From NCBI RefSeq assembly GCF_030440425.1, contig NZ_CP098023.1, positions 3,284,501-3,348,500 of the forward strand: 64,000 nucleotides of DNA, written 5' to 3'. The first letter of the stretch is position 1; each line of letters starts with the position of its first letter. This DNA is from Microbulbifer sp. MI-G (GTDB taxonomy: Bacteria > Pseudomonadota > Gammaproteobacteria > Pseudomonadales > Cellvibrionaceae). Below the pieces are notes generated by a model. It was not told the DNA's origin. It saw only the letters and a program-made list of their open reading frames with translations, and did not search any database. Positions 1-8,668 of this stretch are shown here, piece after piece. The translations under genes and the position numbers were made by a program.

Positions 1-303
1 ATTCACCAGATCCAGCGGCTTATCGGCCAGCTCATCCGGGATAGTCGTAACACAACGTTTGCCTCTTCGAACACCTTTCAATTACAGTACCTTCATCAGC
101 CGTTCAACTGTGCAGTGGTTTTCTTCGTAGACCCGCTGGATCTCAGGCTTCAGCTCATCGTCACATTGAGCGCGCGCACAGCGTTGCTCTGGATTGGCCT
201 GTAGATGCTTGCAGCGGTAAAAGATCGACGGTGCAATCGGCAGAACCTCACAGATTGACCCGACACCGTGCGCCTTACGTTCCTGGTCAATGAATGCCAC
301 CAT
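1..303 (-). pseudogene. IS3-family transposase OrfB, N-terminal remnant
   Basis: The start at 303 and the first 50 or so codons match OrfB of the complete IS at 7216-8112. An internal deletion then joins the EENH segment directly to [10 protein letters not shown], and a TAA stop follows where the complete copy reads Gln. The catalytic DDE part is not in the window. No function is expected. Confidence 0.8.
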
Positions 304-602
304 TACTTCGGTTTGCGGTCGAGCTCCACCTGGGCGAAAAAAGCGGCAGCCTTGCGCAAGATCTCGTTAGCGCGCTTCAGCTCTTTGAGACGGGCCGTGT
401 CGCTGCTGGTGGTGCCGGGTTTAGTACCATTGTCGACTTCCATCTTGTTAATCCATGATCGTAGGGTCTCGGGTGTGCAGCCGATCTTGGAAGCGATAGA
501 TGTGATCGCTGCCCAGCGTGATTGGTGCTCGTGCTCGCCGGTCAATACCATGCGAACTGCGCGTTCCCGTACTTCGGGAGAGTATCCAGGTCGTTTGCTC
601 AT
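303..602 (-). pseudogene. IS3-family transposase OrfA, internally shortened
   Basis: This 99-residue frame matches the 106-residue OrfA at 8112-8432, with an N-terminal helix-turn-helix of the Tn3/IS3 HTH_Tnp type. It lacks eight residues of the leucine-zipper-like segment (the LEREVREL part), which normally drives OrfA multimerisation. The frame is open, but with its partner OrfB broken it is probably a relic. Confidence 0.7.
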
Positions 603-652
603 TGGCTAATTCTCTCAAGAAAGTTAGCCTCCGAGAAACCTGGGGGGATTCA

Positions 653-796
653 GTTTTCTGGTTGCGGTATTACTACCGGTGGGAAATGCAAGATGTGTGC
701 AGGAAGGTTGGCCAAAGCAAAAGTTGGGTAATTAATATGTGCAAAGTCATTGAGGGAGCGGTGGAGGCGCTTTACTTGGCGGAAAATGCCGCATAA
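653..796 (+). pseudogene. Q-like antiterminator, 3' fragment cut by IS
   Basis: These 47 codons are nearly identical to the C-terminus of the intact protein at 38177-38566 (FWLRYYYRW to LAENAA, one visible change N to D). The rest of the gene has been displaced or deleted by the IS ending at 652. The copy is on the plus strand, opposite to the intact one. The sequence downstream (LexA-type palindrome, promoter, leader, terminator) is also shared with the intact locus. Confidence 0.8.
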
Positions 797-812
797 CTGT
801 ATTTAAATACAG
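797..812. promoter_or_regulatory. LexA-type palindrome
   Basis: The 16-mer CTGTATTTAAATACAG is a perfect palindrome with the CTGT-N8-ACAG layout of gammaproteobacterial SOS boxes. It starts directly after the stop of the Q-like fragment and lies 10 bp upstream of a strong -35 box. The identical 16-mer occurs at the intact locus (38161-38176). LexA control is inferred from the consensus. Confidence 0.6.
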
Positions 813-822
813 CCTTTGACTA

Positions 823-852
823 TTGACAGTGTACACATCTACACACTAATCT
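823..852 (+). promoter_or_regulatory. Sigma70 promoter of late-type module
   Basis: TTGACA (823-828) and TAATCT (847-852) are separated by 18 bp. The same pair with the same spacing occurs on the minus strand at 38122-38151 and, with TTGGCA, at 34770-34799. The promoter reads rightward into a short leader that ends in a terminator at 916. Confidence 0.7.
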
Positions 853-916
853 ATGCAAAGCTGCCGAAGTTGTGTGCAGCGATCATCCTGACTAACCGGC
901 CAAGAGCCGGTTTTTT
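853..916 (+). ncRNA. Short leader RNA, divergent copy of the repeated module
   Basis: Downstream of the promoter the sequence can form a hairpin with GCTGC and GCAGC arms (870-888) followed by an intrinsic terminator. The minus-strand copies at 34.7, 36.4 and 38.1 kb keep the first hairpin with different bases. In layout it resembles the leader between the Q-dependent promoter and terminator of lambdoid phages. It could instead be a stand-alone small RNA. Confidence 0.4.
894..916 (+). terminator. Intrinsic terminator of leader
   Basis: The arms AACCGGC and GCCGGTT form a 7-bp stem with a 5-base loop, followed by a T-run. Confidence 0.8.
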
Positions 917-1066
917 GCATGAAATTTAGGATCAATAGTTCATTATTGGCCAGTCTTTCGATATTTTCCATAATTACACAATATTACACGTCATGACGGC
1001 GTATAGATTACCATGAATAAATTATATATCTTCTGAATACGATATTTTTAAGTAGGCATAACGAAA

Positions 1067-1255
1067 ATGCGTAAAGTTGTAATATTTGACAAAGCTAAAA
1101 AATGGTGGCACGAAAGCCCTGATTTAGATTTATTAAATGCAAAAATAGCAGAAATAGAAACTAATAATTGGACAGTGGTTTCTGTAACAGCCAATACAAA
1201 TCTGTTTGGAATTATCTCTTCATTTACAATATTAATAGAATCAGCTGATAGTTAA
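1067..1255 (+). CDS. Small hypothetical protein, 62 aa
   Basis: A short acidic-to-neutral protein with no signal peptide. The pattern of an N-terminal beta strand (KVVIFDKA), a helix (LNAKIAEIE) and a second pair of strands ending in FTILIE resembles small DUF4177-like proteins, but I cannot assign a family. It lies downstream of the leader terminator at 916, in the position that a late-type promoter with antitermination would serve. AT-rich codon use is typical of the cassette genes around it. Confidence 0.5.
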   Translation: MRKVVIFDKAKKWWHESPDLDLLNAKIAEIETNNWTVVSVTANTNLFGIISSFTILIESADS

Positions 1256-1280
1256 CACAGAACAAGGAGAAGTAGTGCGA

Positions 1281-1313
1281 CGCCCAAACAGCCACTTCGC
1301 GTCTGTTTGGGCG
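1281..1313. other. Perfect 11-bp hairpin
   Basis: CGCCCAAACAG (1281-1291) is perfectly complementary to CTGTTTGGGCG (1303-1313) across an 11-base loop. No T-run follows, so it is not a standard terminator. It could be a processing or recombination structure between the small gene and the M15 pseudogene. Confidence 0.5.
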
Positions 1314-1404
1314 CTCCTGCGCCTGGCGGGCTGTTTGCCCGTAGGCTGATATGTCTCCCTAGTGGGTATGGAAGTTGTACCAACCCCCCCCTTATCAATT
1401 CTTA

Positions 1405-1427
1405 GCTCGCTCAGTGCGGGCTTTTTT
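1405..1427 (+). terminator. Intrinsic terminator
   Basis: GCTCGC and GCGGGC arms (one G-U pair) with a TCAGT loop are followed by six T. The other M15 peptidase genes in the window have a similar element just upstream of their start. Confidence 0.65.
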
Positions 1428-1442
1428 GTTTCTGGTAATCCA

Positions 1443-1820
1443 ATGCTTAACAACGCCTACTTCACGGAAGAGGAACTGTCCTGCCGCTGTTGCGGGGAAT
1501 TCCACTTCTCGAATGACACGCTGCGCTAGTTGATTAGGGTGAGGGAGCGGTTGAACAAGCCGATGGTAATCAACTCCGGCTATCGCTGCCCGGCCCACTG
1601 CGCCAGTATCGGTTAAACCATGACACACACTACCGGGCAGGCTGTGGATGTATCAGTTACTGGTGGGCGTGCCTATGAGCTGCTGGGGATCCCGACAGAG
1701 GAAGGGTTTACCGGCATTGGAGTGAAGCAGCATGGCCCACACAAGGGCAGATTCCTGCACCTGGATGATCTTGAGCCTATACCGGGTAAGCGTACACGGC
1801 CTACTGTGTGGAGTTATTGA
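1443..1820 (+). pseudogene. M15-type peptidase (endolysin-like), two nonsense codons
   Basis: The reading frame from ATG 1443 matches the intact 125-residue protein at 33660-34037 from end to end but has in-frame stops at codon 29 (TAG, 1527-1529) and at 1614-1616 (TAA). The conserved CRCCG motif, the SGYRC-like segment, the HTTGQAVDV zinc-site segment and the FLHLDDLE C-terminus are all recognisable. The family cleaves peptidoglycan cross-links, and phage versions act in lysis. This copy cannot make a full product. The repeat with promoter boxes starts 28 bp after its stop. Confidence 0.85.
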
Positions 1821-1847
1821 GAGGGGAAAGCGTATGAAAGGGGTGGT

Positions 1848-1910
1848 GCAGAATTGATTCCGAAGCAGCAATCGGGATAATACTGGCCATGGTGATCAGT
1901 ATATAAATGT
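1848..1910 (+). repeat. Promoter-bearing intercassette repeat, copy 1
   Basis: The sequence from GCAGAATTGATTC to ATATAAATGT aligns with seven other copies in the window. It carries TTGATT and GATAAT 16 bp apart, which fits a sigma70 promoter reading into the gene at 1942. A dyad around TGGCCATGGTGATCA follows the -10 box. Only the promoter-proximal half of the longer repeat is present here. Confidence 0.8.
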
Positions 1911-1941
1911 GCTGTTCCACGATTTATTTACGGAGTAGAAA

Positions 1942-2256
1942 GTGAAGAAATACATTTTGGTCGCATTATCTTGCATATCAGCCACAGCGTTTAGCGCCGA
2001 GGTGCCAAAGTCCGATATTACGCACATTAATCCTTGGACGCCCTTTGTAGATGTCCAGATGAACACGCCGACTATTGACCCAGAGAACTGTGGTAATAGT
2101 AATACATACCGCGTAGATCTCGTGGATGATGCTGGAGGCCAAGCCAAATTATCAGTTTTACTCGCAGCATTCATGGCCGGCAAACAAGTAGGCTTAGTTA
2201 TTAATGGCTGCGTAAAAGGTCGTCCAAAAATCGAGGCAGTGCGACTAAGTAAGTAA
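1942..2256 (+). CDS. Secreted hypothetical cassette protein, 104 aa
   Basis: Starts at GTG 1942 with GGAG at 1932. Residues 1-19 are a Sec signal peptide ending in AFSA. The mature part has two cysteines (in PENCGNS and INGCVKG) that could form a disulfide. The spacing of LLAAFMAGK, the hydrophobic strand LVING and the second Cys resembles the secreted protein at 34102-34458, so they may be distant relatives. Function unknown; likely periplasmic. It sits alone behind its own promoter repeat and is followed by a terminator. Confidence 0.65.
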   Translation: MKKYILVALSCISATAFSAEVPKSDITHINPWTPFVDVQMNTPTIDPENCGNSNTYRVDLVDDAGGQAKLSVLLAAFMAGKQVGLVINGCVKGRPKIEAVRLSK

Positions 2257-2392
2257 ATATAGCTGGGTGCTGCAGGGAACAGCCTACCATATATACCTTC
2301 AAGATAATCGAGGCCTTCATCACCGATTTTGCGTTTGAGGATATAAATCAGCTACCTTGTGATTGTTGTCTCTACCAGACACCCAACCACCC

Positions 2393-2417
2393 AAACCGGC
2401 CACTAAGCCGGTTTTTT
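2393..2417 (+). terminator. Intrinsic terminator
   Basis: AACCGGC and GCCGGTT arms with a short loop and seven T. It closes the 1942-2256 unit about 140 bp downstream. The same terminator-then-repeat order is seen on the minus strand at 32304-32328. Confidence 0.8.
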
Positions 2418-2570
2418 TACGCCTGGAGAAAGTGGCTTTATTTTGTACGATTGTGTCATGCCAGCATAACTAATTGATTTCAATGGCAATTTTATATTTC
2501 TGGCGCAGAATTGATTCCGGGGGCAGTAATCAGGATAATAGTTATCATGGCGATCAATCTATAAATATTA
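2418..2570 (+). repeat. Promoter-bearing intercassette repeat, copy 2 (long form)
   Basis: The long form begins at the terminator T-run (ACGCCTGGAG, then TTATTTTGTACGATTG) and ends in TCTATAAATATTA. It contains TTGATT-N17-GATAAT (one G longer than copy 3), GCAGTAATCAGGATAATA and the TCATGGCGATCA dyad. Copies 3, 4 and the minus-strand copy at 32153-32302 share the upstream TTTTGTACGATTGTG block as well. Confidence 0.8.
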
Positions 2571-2645
2571 AAGGGAGACGTAATTAGGCTTTCCTCTCCG
2601 TATTATTGCGGCTGCTGAACCCGATAATTGATAGAGAAAAGAGTA

Positions 2646-2864
2646 ATGAATGAATTTAGAGGTCGAGCCTGGAGGAGATTCAGAGCTAGAACCAAGTTTC
2701 GAAATAATAGTGCAAAAACTGAAAATCAGTTAATTTCGGAGAAAAATTGGAAGTTGATGTATACGCGTTCGGAAAAACTTCGTCGAGCCAAGCAGTTAGG
2801 TATCGAGTACCCAAAGCGAGCTGTACGTCAAACCTTAGATTTTGAGCTTCCAGAAAAAGAGTAA
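2646..2864 (+). CDS. Small basic hypothetical protein, 72 aa
   Basis: A highly basic, probably helical protein (RGRAWRRFRARTKFR) with no signal or membrane segment. The frame is open from a TTG at 2628, but ATG 2646 with AGAG just upstream is preferred. It ends 3 bp before the phosphatase start, so the two are co-transcribed from the repeat promoter. The basic N-terminus suggests nucleic-acid contact; nothing more can be claimed. Confidence 0.55.
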   Translation: MNEFRGRAWRRFRARTKFRNNSAKTENQLISEKNWKLMYTRSEKLRRAKQLGIEYPKRAVRQTLDFELPEKE

Positions 2865-2867
2865 TGT

Positions 2868-3194
2868 ATGCGGAATCTACTGTTTATATGTAGTCGAAAT
2901 CAGTGGCGCAGCCCTACAGCCGAAGCCATATGGAGAAAGCACCCTGATTTCAGTACTAGGTCTGCCGGCACTAGCTCGCAAGCAAAAAGAACAGTCAGGC
3001 ATGTGGATATTCGCTGGGCTGACGTGATATTCGTAATGGAGCAGAAACATAAAAATAAGCTTAAAGCTGAATTTACCCGAATGCTAGATCATAAGCCTAT
3101 TTATGTTTTAGATATCTCTGATGAATACCGATATATGGATCCAGAACTGGTCCAAGAATTAGAAATGGTTATTGGGGCGTACTTGGAGAGATAG
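2868..3194 (+). CDS. Low-molecular-weight protein tyrosine phosphatase-like protein
   Basis: 108 residues, shorter than typical LMW-PTPs (about 150). The P-loop C-x5-R-S is present as CSRNQWRS at residues 8-15, followed by TAEAIWR and the SAGT strand typical of the arsenate reductase/LMW-PTP fold. The general-acid Asp may be in the LDISDEYRYMD segment. Predicted cytoplasmic phosphatase; substrate unknown. It is the second gene of a two-gene cassette with the basic protein at 2646. Confidence 0.75.
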   Translation: MRNLLFICSRNQWRSPTAEAIWRKHPDFSTRSAGTSSQAKRTVRHVDIRWADVIFVMEQKHKNKLKAEFTRMLDHKPIYVLDISDEYRYMDPELVQELEMVIGAYLER

Positions 3195-3241
3195 TTCTGA
3201 GATTCAGCCCTTAACAAGTTTAGGCAAGCGAACAAATTATT

Positions 3242-3721
3242 ATGCCTTCAGGTCCGCAATTTGCTGTTACTAAAGGCTTTAAACATGTCGAGGCAATCAT
3301 AAAGTATTTAATAATTTTAGTTGGAGTTGTTTTGGTTCAAGGGTGTGCTACAAAATATCAAGAAACCACCGACTGGGAACTCAAAGGCGGTTATTTTGAG
3401 AGAAAGATAGCTGCAGGTCTATACAGAGTTACTGGAAAAACTGATGTAAAGAGTTGGTTGAGCTATTCTGAAGCTAGAAGAATTTTTAACAAAAGAGCTG
3501 CCGAATTATGTTCAGACAAAGGCTATATTCTAATTGACCAAAGAGAAAGCTCACTAAGAGATGAACCTATTGGCAATTCAGTCATTTTATCCGAAGGAGC
3601 GTATATGCCAATCAAAGGACCCGGCATGACAGTTGCTACAGTAGAAGGTGAAATTTTGTGCAAAGGTGGTGCTCTTACACCCGAAGAAGCTAAGCGATTT
3701 ATTGAAAATAACGTTAATTAA
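3242..3721 (+). CDS. Probable lipoprotein, 159 aa
   Basis: A hydrophobic stretch (IIKYLIILVGVVLV) ends in QGC, a lipobox-like site at about residues 32-35, so the mature protein is probably a membrane-anchored lipoprotein. The annotated ATG gives an unusually long N-region and has no clear ribosome binding site, so the true start may be a later non-ATG codon. No family recognised. Three cysteines and a Gly-rich middle are visible. It lies 47 bp after the phosphatase without its own repeat. Confidence 0.55.
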   Translation: MPSGPQFAVTKGFKHVEAIIKYLIILVGVVLVQGCATKYQETTDWELKGGYFERKIAAGLYRVTGKTDVKSWLSYSEARRIFNKRAAELCSDKGYILIDQRESSLRDEPIGNSVILSEGAYMPIKGPGMTVATVEGEILCKGGALTPEEAKRFIENNVN

Positions 3722-3781
3722 AGTGTTGAATTCGTTTGCTACGCTCACTGAGGCGCCGAAAAAACGCGTCGCCCACTCGTT

Positions 3782-3937
3782 TTTTTACGCCTGAAGTAAA
3801 GTGATCTTATTTTGCACGATTGCACCAAATCTATGTAACTAGCTGTTTTTAATACGGATTGTGGATAAACGGCGTAGAATTGATTCCGGGGCAGTAATCA
3901 AGATAATAGTGGTTAGGATGATGAATATACAAATGTT
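3782..3937 (+). repeat. Promoter-bearing intercassette repeat, copy 3 (long form)
   Basis: Begins after a run of T at 3780 with TACGCCTGAAG, passes through TTATTTTGCACGATTG and ATCTATGTAACTAGC, and ends in TACAAATGTTA. TTGATT and GATAAT are 16-17 bp apart. It stands 20 bp upstream of the GFA-family gene. Confidence 0.8.
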
Positions 3938-3957
3938 AGCAGTCTGAGGAGAATTAC

Positions 3958-4374
3958 GTGAACAACCAGAGTTCAAAAGGAAGTTGCCTGTGTGGTGACG
4001 TACATTATGAACTTACCGGGAACTTAGGAATATTTCAGTATTGCCACTGTTCACGTTGTCGTAAATTTACCGGCAGTGCTCATGCTTCAAATTTATTGGT
4101 ATCACCCGATCAATTTCGATGGGTCAGTGGTGAATCCTTAGTGGGTAGCTATTCGCCAAAAGAGACGAAGCACTTTGCAACGGCATTTTGTAAGCAATGT
4201 GGCTCTTCGTTACCTTGGCATGCAAAAAGTGGTAAAGCTGTCGTAGTTCCAGCTGGCACACTTGATACAACTCCAAGCATTAATCCATTCCAAAACATAT
4301 TTTGCTCCTCGAAAGCCAGCTGGTATAAAGCTCCAAATGAATTATCTGAGTACAATGAGTTACCAAGTAAATAG
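3958..4374 (+). CDS. GFA-family (glutathione-dependent formaldehyde-activating domain) protein
   Basis: 138 residues from GTG 3958, preceded by GAGGAGAA. The Mss4-like zinc-binding pattern is clear: CLCGDV at 10-15, YCHCSRCRK at 28-36 and FCKQCGS near 80. The family binds zinc and includes glutathione-dependent enzymes, but many members have no proven substrate. It is a single-gene cassette with its own promoter repeat. A decayed attC-like hairpin region (about 4383-4445) follows. Confidence 0.85.
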   Translation: MNNQSSKGSCLCGDVHYELTGNLGIFQYCHCSRCRKFTGSAHASNLLVSPDQFRWVSGESLVGSYSPKETKHFATAFCKQCGSSLPWHAKSGKAVVVPAGTLDTTPSINPFQNIFCSSKASWYKAPNELSEYNELPSK

Positions 4375-4504
4375 CCCAAAAGCTGCTAACAAAGGGTTGC
4401 ACTGTGCAGACAAAAGCAGCCGCCTAAAAATAGGCAGATACTTTTACCTGCCAGTGAACGCGGGCGATAGGGTGACTTAGCCTCTGAGTTGTTTTTTTTA
4501 AGCT

Positions 4505-4650
4505 TATAGGGTGTGATATCACTTTGTACGATAGCATCATTATTATATAGCTGTATGATTTTAATAAGAATTTTGTGCGATTGGTGCAGAATTGATTTCG
4601 AAATCATAATCAGGATAATGCTGGTCATGGTGATCTGTATTTAAATGTTA
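4505..4650 (+). repeat. Promoter-bearing intercassette repeat, copy 4 (long form)
   Basis: More diverged than copies 2 and 3 but still carries CACTTTGTACGATAGC, GCAGAATTGATTTCG, GATAAT and TGGTCATGGTGATC, ending in TTTAAATGTTA. It precedes the lipoprotein gene at 4681 by 30 bp. Confidence 0.75.
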
Positions 4651-4680
4651 GGGTTAACTTTATTCTAAAGAGGAGATCCA

Positions 4681-5388
4681 GTGAAAACTACATTCTTAAT
4701 AGTTCTATTTTGCCTAATTTTGGCATCATGCGCTTCAGTTAGGCCTCAGAATGCAACAAACTACAATCGTGATTTGGTTGTTGCCGTAGAGACAAGTAAC
4801 TTTGTATTAGGCAAAAGAGAAGTGTTTGATGAACCTGCTTTAGGTATCCTATTGGAATATGCAAACAGGTTTTACCCAACGGACAATATTGATGTCTATA
4901 TCTATCCTGTTCCTAGTATAAATTGGGAGGATAAGATTTCAACTATAGATCAAGAAATGAAGCAGGTTATTGCCGAAGTTGATCATGCTATTAAAGACGG
5001 ACATTACCAATCAAGAACGGAAGAGAAGATAGAACCTTTCTCCGTCGATGGTATGAATGGTAAGAAGGCATCATTTAGGCTGAAATCTAAAAAAGGTGTT
5101 ATGTATTACTCTAATGCTTATATATTTCTTGATAAAGATAAATTTATAAAATTCAGAACTAGCTTTGACAGCCGAGCAACTATTGAGTGGGATGGCGATG
5201 AGGCTGTTCGTGAAATACTCCCTGAGATTGATGTTCCCAGGGAATCAGAGTATATGAAAACGATTCGGGATAACCATCGTGATCAACTTTCAAAAAACCT
5301 CTTGATCCAAATTCTTAAAGCAGCCAGCGAGCAAGAAAAGAACCCTAACAAACAAAGTCAGCAAGGGCCTTCAGACGGGATGCGCTAA
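4681..5388 (+). CDS. Lipoprotein, 235 aa
   Basis: GTG start at 4681 with AGGAGA 5-10 bp upstream. A type II signal peptide (FLIVLFCLILASCAS) has the lipobox LASC at residues 14-17, so the protein is predicted to be membrane-anchored. The mature domain is mixed alpha/beta and hydrophilic; the segment FSVDGMNGKKASFRLKSKKG has strand-turn-strand character. The C-terminal tail is charged and Gln-rich. No family recognised. It is followed 47 bp later by a second lipoprotein gene, so they are probably expressed together. Confidence 0.7.
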   Translation: MKTTFLIVLFCLILASCASVRPQNATNYNRDLVVAVETSNFVLGKREVFDEPALGILLEYANRFYPTDNIDVYIYPVPSINWEDKISTIDQEMKQVIAEVDHAIKDGHYQSRTEEKIEPFSVDGMNGKKASFRLKSKKGVMYYSNAYIFLDKDKFIKFRTSFDSRATIEWDGDEAVREILPEIDVPRESEYMKTIRDNHRDQLSKNLLIQILKAASEQEKNPNKQSQQGPSDGMR

Positions 5389-5434
5389 CGTGCGCCCCTG
5401 TTGTGGGCTTTATGAGCAACCAAGGATTTAAAGT

Positions 5435-6031
5435 ATGAGACTAATTTTATTAATAATAACTTCTATGATTTTTCTCGGTTGTGCTTCCGTACCACATGAA
5501 AAAAAGATACCGCAAAATAATAAAGAACAACCAATTGAACGACTTTCTCTTGAGGAGTTCTGTCAAACCAACGAATGTAGGAAAGACGTTCATATAAAGT
5601 TCAGGACTGACGGAGAGCCATTCGAACAAAAAATGGCTATGTATTGGCCAAGAGTATTTGATGGTGTTATTTCTGTGCTTCCGGGTGAGTCGTTTTATGT
5701 AGAAGGCGACGTAGCTAACGGAAAGCTAGTCAACTTAAAAGAAGTACCAAAGGTGGTTAGCCCTGAAAAAACCATCACTATTAAGTTTTCTCAAATGGAT
5801 GAGAAAGCAATGATGATGTTATCTCTATCAAACCCATTTGAGGATGTGATACTGAAATTCAATATGGAAATGATGGATTTCAGTGGCAACCCTCACCAGA
5901 CAAGTAGCTGTCCAGTCATGCCAGGTGGTTCAATTTATGAATCATGGCCACACGCAATTCCTGAGCTGATCATAAAAAACCCAGTGGCTAAACCCAAAGA
6001 TGAAATGGAGTCACTGGCTTGTATCTACTAA
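5435..6031 (+). CDS. Lipoprotein, 198 aa
   Basis: Short signal peptide (MRLILLIITSMIFLG) with the lipobox FLGC ending at residue 16. The mature part has strand-rich segments (VHIKFRTDG, FYVEGDVANGKLVNL, TITIKFSQM) and four further cysteines, two in CQTNEC near residue 43. Unknown function. It shares the promoter repeat of the preceding lipoprotein and ends just before an attC-like segment. Confidence 0.65.
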   Translation: MRLILLIITSMIFLGCASVPHEKKIPQNNKEQPIERLSLEEFCQTNECRKDVHIKFRTDGEPFEQKMAMYWPRVFDGVISVLPGESFYVEGDVANGKLVNLKEVPKVVSPEKTITIKFSQMDEKAMMMLSLSNPFEDVILKFNMEMMDFSGNPHQTSSCPVMPGGSIYESWPHAIPELIIKNPVAKPKDEMESLACIY

Positions 6032-6036
6032 AAGTT

Positions 6037-6105
6037 CATAACAAGACCAAGCACTCGGACTCGCTAATGCTCGCTCAATGTTGGCGACATTAATGCCGAT
6101 TTTGG
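6037..6105 (+). other. Possible decayed integron attC site
   Basis: TTCATAACAAG right after the lipoprotein stop resembles the R-side core of attC sites (compare CTCATAACAAG at the clear attC 32687-32790). An inner imperfect hairpin follows (CGGACTCGC, GCTCGCTC). The closing core is not evident before the promoter repeat starts, although GTTATGAG occurs at its far end (6176-6183). Confidence 0.3.
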
Positions 6106-6110
6106 GTAAA

Positions 6111-6180
6111 CGGCGCAGAATTGATTCCGGGGCAGTAATCAGGATAATAATGGTCACGGCGACCACTATATAAATGTTAT
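6111..6180 (+). repeat. Promoter-bearing intercassette repeat, copy 5
   Basis: GGCGCAGAATTGATTCCGG, GCAGTAATCAGGATAATAA, the dyad TGGTCACGGCGACCA and ATATAAATGTTATGAG. The block and the following gene start are a near-exact inverted copy of 33412-33592. Confidence 0.85.
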
Positions 6181-6199
6181 GAGTAAGGAATAGAGAGAA

Positions 6200-6292
6200 T
6201 TGGAAGATAACAAGTTCTTTAAGCTCGTATGGAGAATTAACGGGCTAATCATTTTGGGTGGTGCTACATTAATAGCTCTATTTGTTGTGTAT
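6200..6292 (+). pseudogene. Truncated copy of the 240-aa membrane-anchored cassette protein
   Basis: Thirty-one codons match the N-terminus of the gene at 32782-33504 (EDNKFFKLVW to LFVVY), with TTG in place of ATG at the start. The match breaks exactly at the left terminal repeat of an IS at 6293. The rest of the gene is not found on the other side of the IS block (8483 onward), so the insertion was accompanied or followed by a deletion. Confidence 0.9.
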
Positions 6293-6331
6293 TGAATCAC
6301 CCCGAGTTTGTCGGAGGCAATTTGATTTGAG

Positions 6332-7037
<706 letters not shown>

Positions 7038-7038
<1 letters not shown>

Positions 7039-7176
7039 TACTTCGGTTTGCGGTCGAGCTCCGCCTGGGCGAAAAAAGCGGCAGCCTTGCGCAAGATCTC
7101 GTTAGCGCGCTTCAGCTCGCGGACTTCGCGCTCCAGCTCTTTGAGACGGGCTGCGTCGCTGCTGGTGGTGCCGGGC
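7038..7176 (-). pseudogene. IS3-family transposase OrfA, C-terminal fragment
   Basis: The segment matches the last 46 residues of OrfA at 8112-8432 (from [11 protein letters not shown] to DRKPK). The left terminal repeat of the second IS at 7177 replaces its 5' part; the open frame continues into that IS by chance. Confidence 0.8.
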
Positions 7177-7215
7177 TGAATCACCCCGAGTTTGTCGGAG
7201 GCAATTTGATTTGAG

Positions 7216-8112
7216 TCATGCCGCTTGGGCAGACTCGGTTTGTTGATAATACAGGTTTTCGTATTCAGCTGGAGGCATATCGCCAATTGGCCCAAGAATG
7301 CGGCGATGGTTAAACCAGTCGACCCAGGTCAAGGTTGCATGTTCAACCTCATCCAGCCCTTTCCAGGGACCTGCCCTGTGGATGACCTCCGCCTTGAATA
7401 AACCGTTGATGGTTTCTGCCAGTGCGTTGTCGTAGGAGTCGCCGACACTGCCGACTGACGCCTGAAAACCCGCCTCACTAAGCCGCTCGGTATATCGAAT
7501 TGACAGGTACTGACTACCTCGATCACTGTGATGGGTAACGCCACGGGGCTTACCTCGTGCCCAGAGTGCCTGCTCCAGAGCATCAAGCACAATGTCGGTT
7601 TGAAGGCTCTTTAATACGCGCCAGCCAACAATGTGGCGGGAGAATACGTCGACAACGAATGCGACATAAACAAAACCAGACCAAGTTGCGACATAGGTTA
7701 TGTCGGCCACCCAAAGCTGGTTGGGGCGCTCTGCCGTAAACTCGCGATTCACCAGATCCAGCGGCTTATCGACCAGCTCATCCGGGATAGTCGTAACGCA
7801 ACGTTTGCCTCTTCGAACACCTTCCAATTGCAGTACCTTCATCAGCCGTTCAACTGTGCAGCGGGCGACCTTTACGTCTTCACGGTTAAGCTGCTTCCAG
7901 ACCTTGCGTGCACCATAGACGCGGTGGTTTTCTTCGTAGATCCGCTGGATCTCAGGCTTCAGCTCATCGTCACGTTGAGCGCGCGCACAGCGTTGCTCTG
8001 GATTGGCCTGTAGATGCTTGCAGCGGTAAAAGGTCGACGGTGCAATCGGCAGAACCTCACAGATTGACTCGACACCGTGCGCCTCACGTTCCTGGTCAAT
8101 GAATGCCACCAT
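7216..8112 (-). CDS. IS3-family transposase OrfB (DDE integrase core)
   Basis: 298 residues. An N-terminal HTH_21 region (residues 50-105) is followed by an rve integrase core. The catalytic residues are visible: D in [11 protein letters not shown] in HHSDRGSQY and E in [15 protein letters not shown]. Its ATG overlaps the OrfA stop by one base (TAATG), so it may be made by coupling or through the frameshifted OrfAB fusion usual in this family. No damage is visible. Confidence 0.95.
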   Translation of the reverse strand: MVAFIDQEREAHGVESICEVLPIAPSTFYRCKHLQANPEQRCARAQRDDELKPEIQRIYEENHRVYGARKVWKQLNREDVKVARCTVERLMKVLQLEGVRRGKRCVTTIPDELVDKPLDLVNREFTAERPNQLWVADITYVATWSGFVYVAFVVDVFSRHIVGWRVLKSLQTDIVLDALEQALWARGKPRGVTHHSDRGSQYLSIRYTERLSEAGFQASVGSVGDSYDNALAETINGLFKAEVIHRAGPWKGLDEVEHATLTWVDWFNHRRILGPIGDMPPAEYENLYYQQTESAQAA

Positions 8113-8432
8113 TACTTCGGTTTGCGGTCGAGCTCCGCCTGGGCGAAAAAAGCGGCAGCCTTGCGCAAGATCTCGTTAGCACGCTTCAGCTCACGGACTT
8201 CGCGCTCCAGCTCTTTGAGGCGGGCTGCGTCGCTGCTGGTGGTGCCGGGTTTAGTACCATTGTCGACTTCCATCTTGTTGACCCATGATCGTAGGGTCTC
8301 GGGTGTGCAGCCGATCTTGGAAGCGATAGATGTGATCGCTGCCCAGCGTGATTGGTGCTCGTGCTCGCCGGTCAACACCATGCGAACTGCGCGTTCCCGT
8401 ACTTCGGGGGAGTATCCAGGTCGTTTGCTCAT
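8112..8432 (-). CDS. IS3-family transposase OrfA
   Basis: 106 residues with an N-terminal helix-turn-helix ([19 protein letters not shown] to [11 protein letters not shown]) and a C-terminal leucine-zipper-like helix ([19 protein letters not shown]). It recognises the IS ends and forms the fusion with OrfB. Intact, unlike the shortened copy at 303-602. Confidence 0.95.
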   Translation of the reverse strand: MSKRPGYSPEVRERAVRMVLTGEHEHQSRWAAITSIASKIGCTPETLRSWVNKMEVDNGTKPGTTSSDAARLKELEREVRELKRANEILRKAAAFFAQAELDRKPK

Positions 8433-8668
8433 TGGCTAATTCTCTCAAGAAAGTTAGCCTCCGAGAAACCCGGGGTGATTCACTTGGGGTCTTTGTTTAA
8501 CAACAGTATTCACTATTGAAGGAGCAATCACAGTTTTGCTCTAGATTTCAACAAGATAACTGACCGGAAACTGTATATTAAAGAATATAAGGCAGCGTCA
8601 CTTAAGTGCCTACAACCCTGTTTTTCAGTCATTATTAAAGGAAATGTAACTTTTAATTTACAGCTAAA

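Larger units (their letters stand above)
1..652 (-). mobile_element. Decayed IS3-family element, right part
   Basis: This is the right-hand part of the same IS that is complete at 7177-8482; it runs off the left edge of the window. The terminal inverted repeat ends at 652 (ends GGGGGATTCA, compared with GGGGTGATTCA in the complete copy). Relative to that copy it has an internal deletion of roughly 70 bp in orfB near position 118 and a deletion of 24 bp in orfA near 390, plus a nonsense change in orfB. It is therefore inactive. It was inserted into the Q-like gene whose 3' end begins at 653. Confidence 0.85.
7177..8482 (-). mobile_element. Complete IS3-family insertion sequence, 1306 bp
   Basis: Terminal inverted repeats TGAATCACCCCG (7177) and its complement ending at 8482 extend with a few mismatches for about 26 bp. 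It encodes OrfA and OrfB on the minus strand. The flanks (GGGC to the left, CTTG to the right) show no target duplication, which fits insertion into or recombination with the neighbouring IS copy. It is probably the active source for the two damaged copies. Confidence 0.95.
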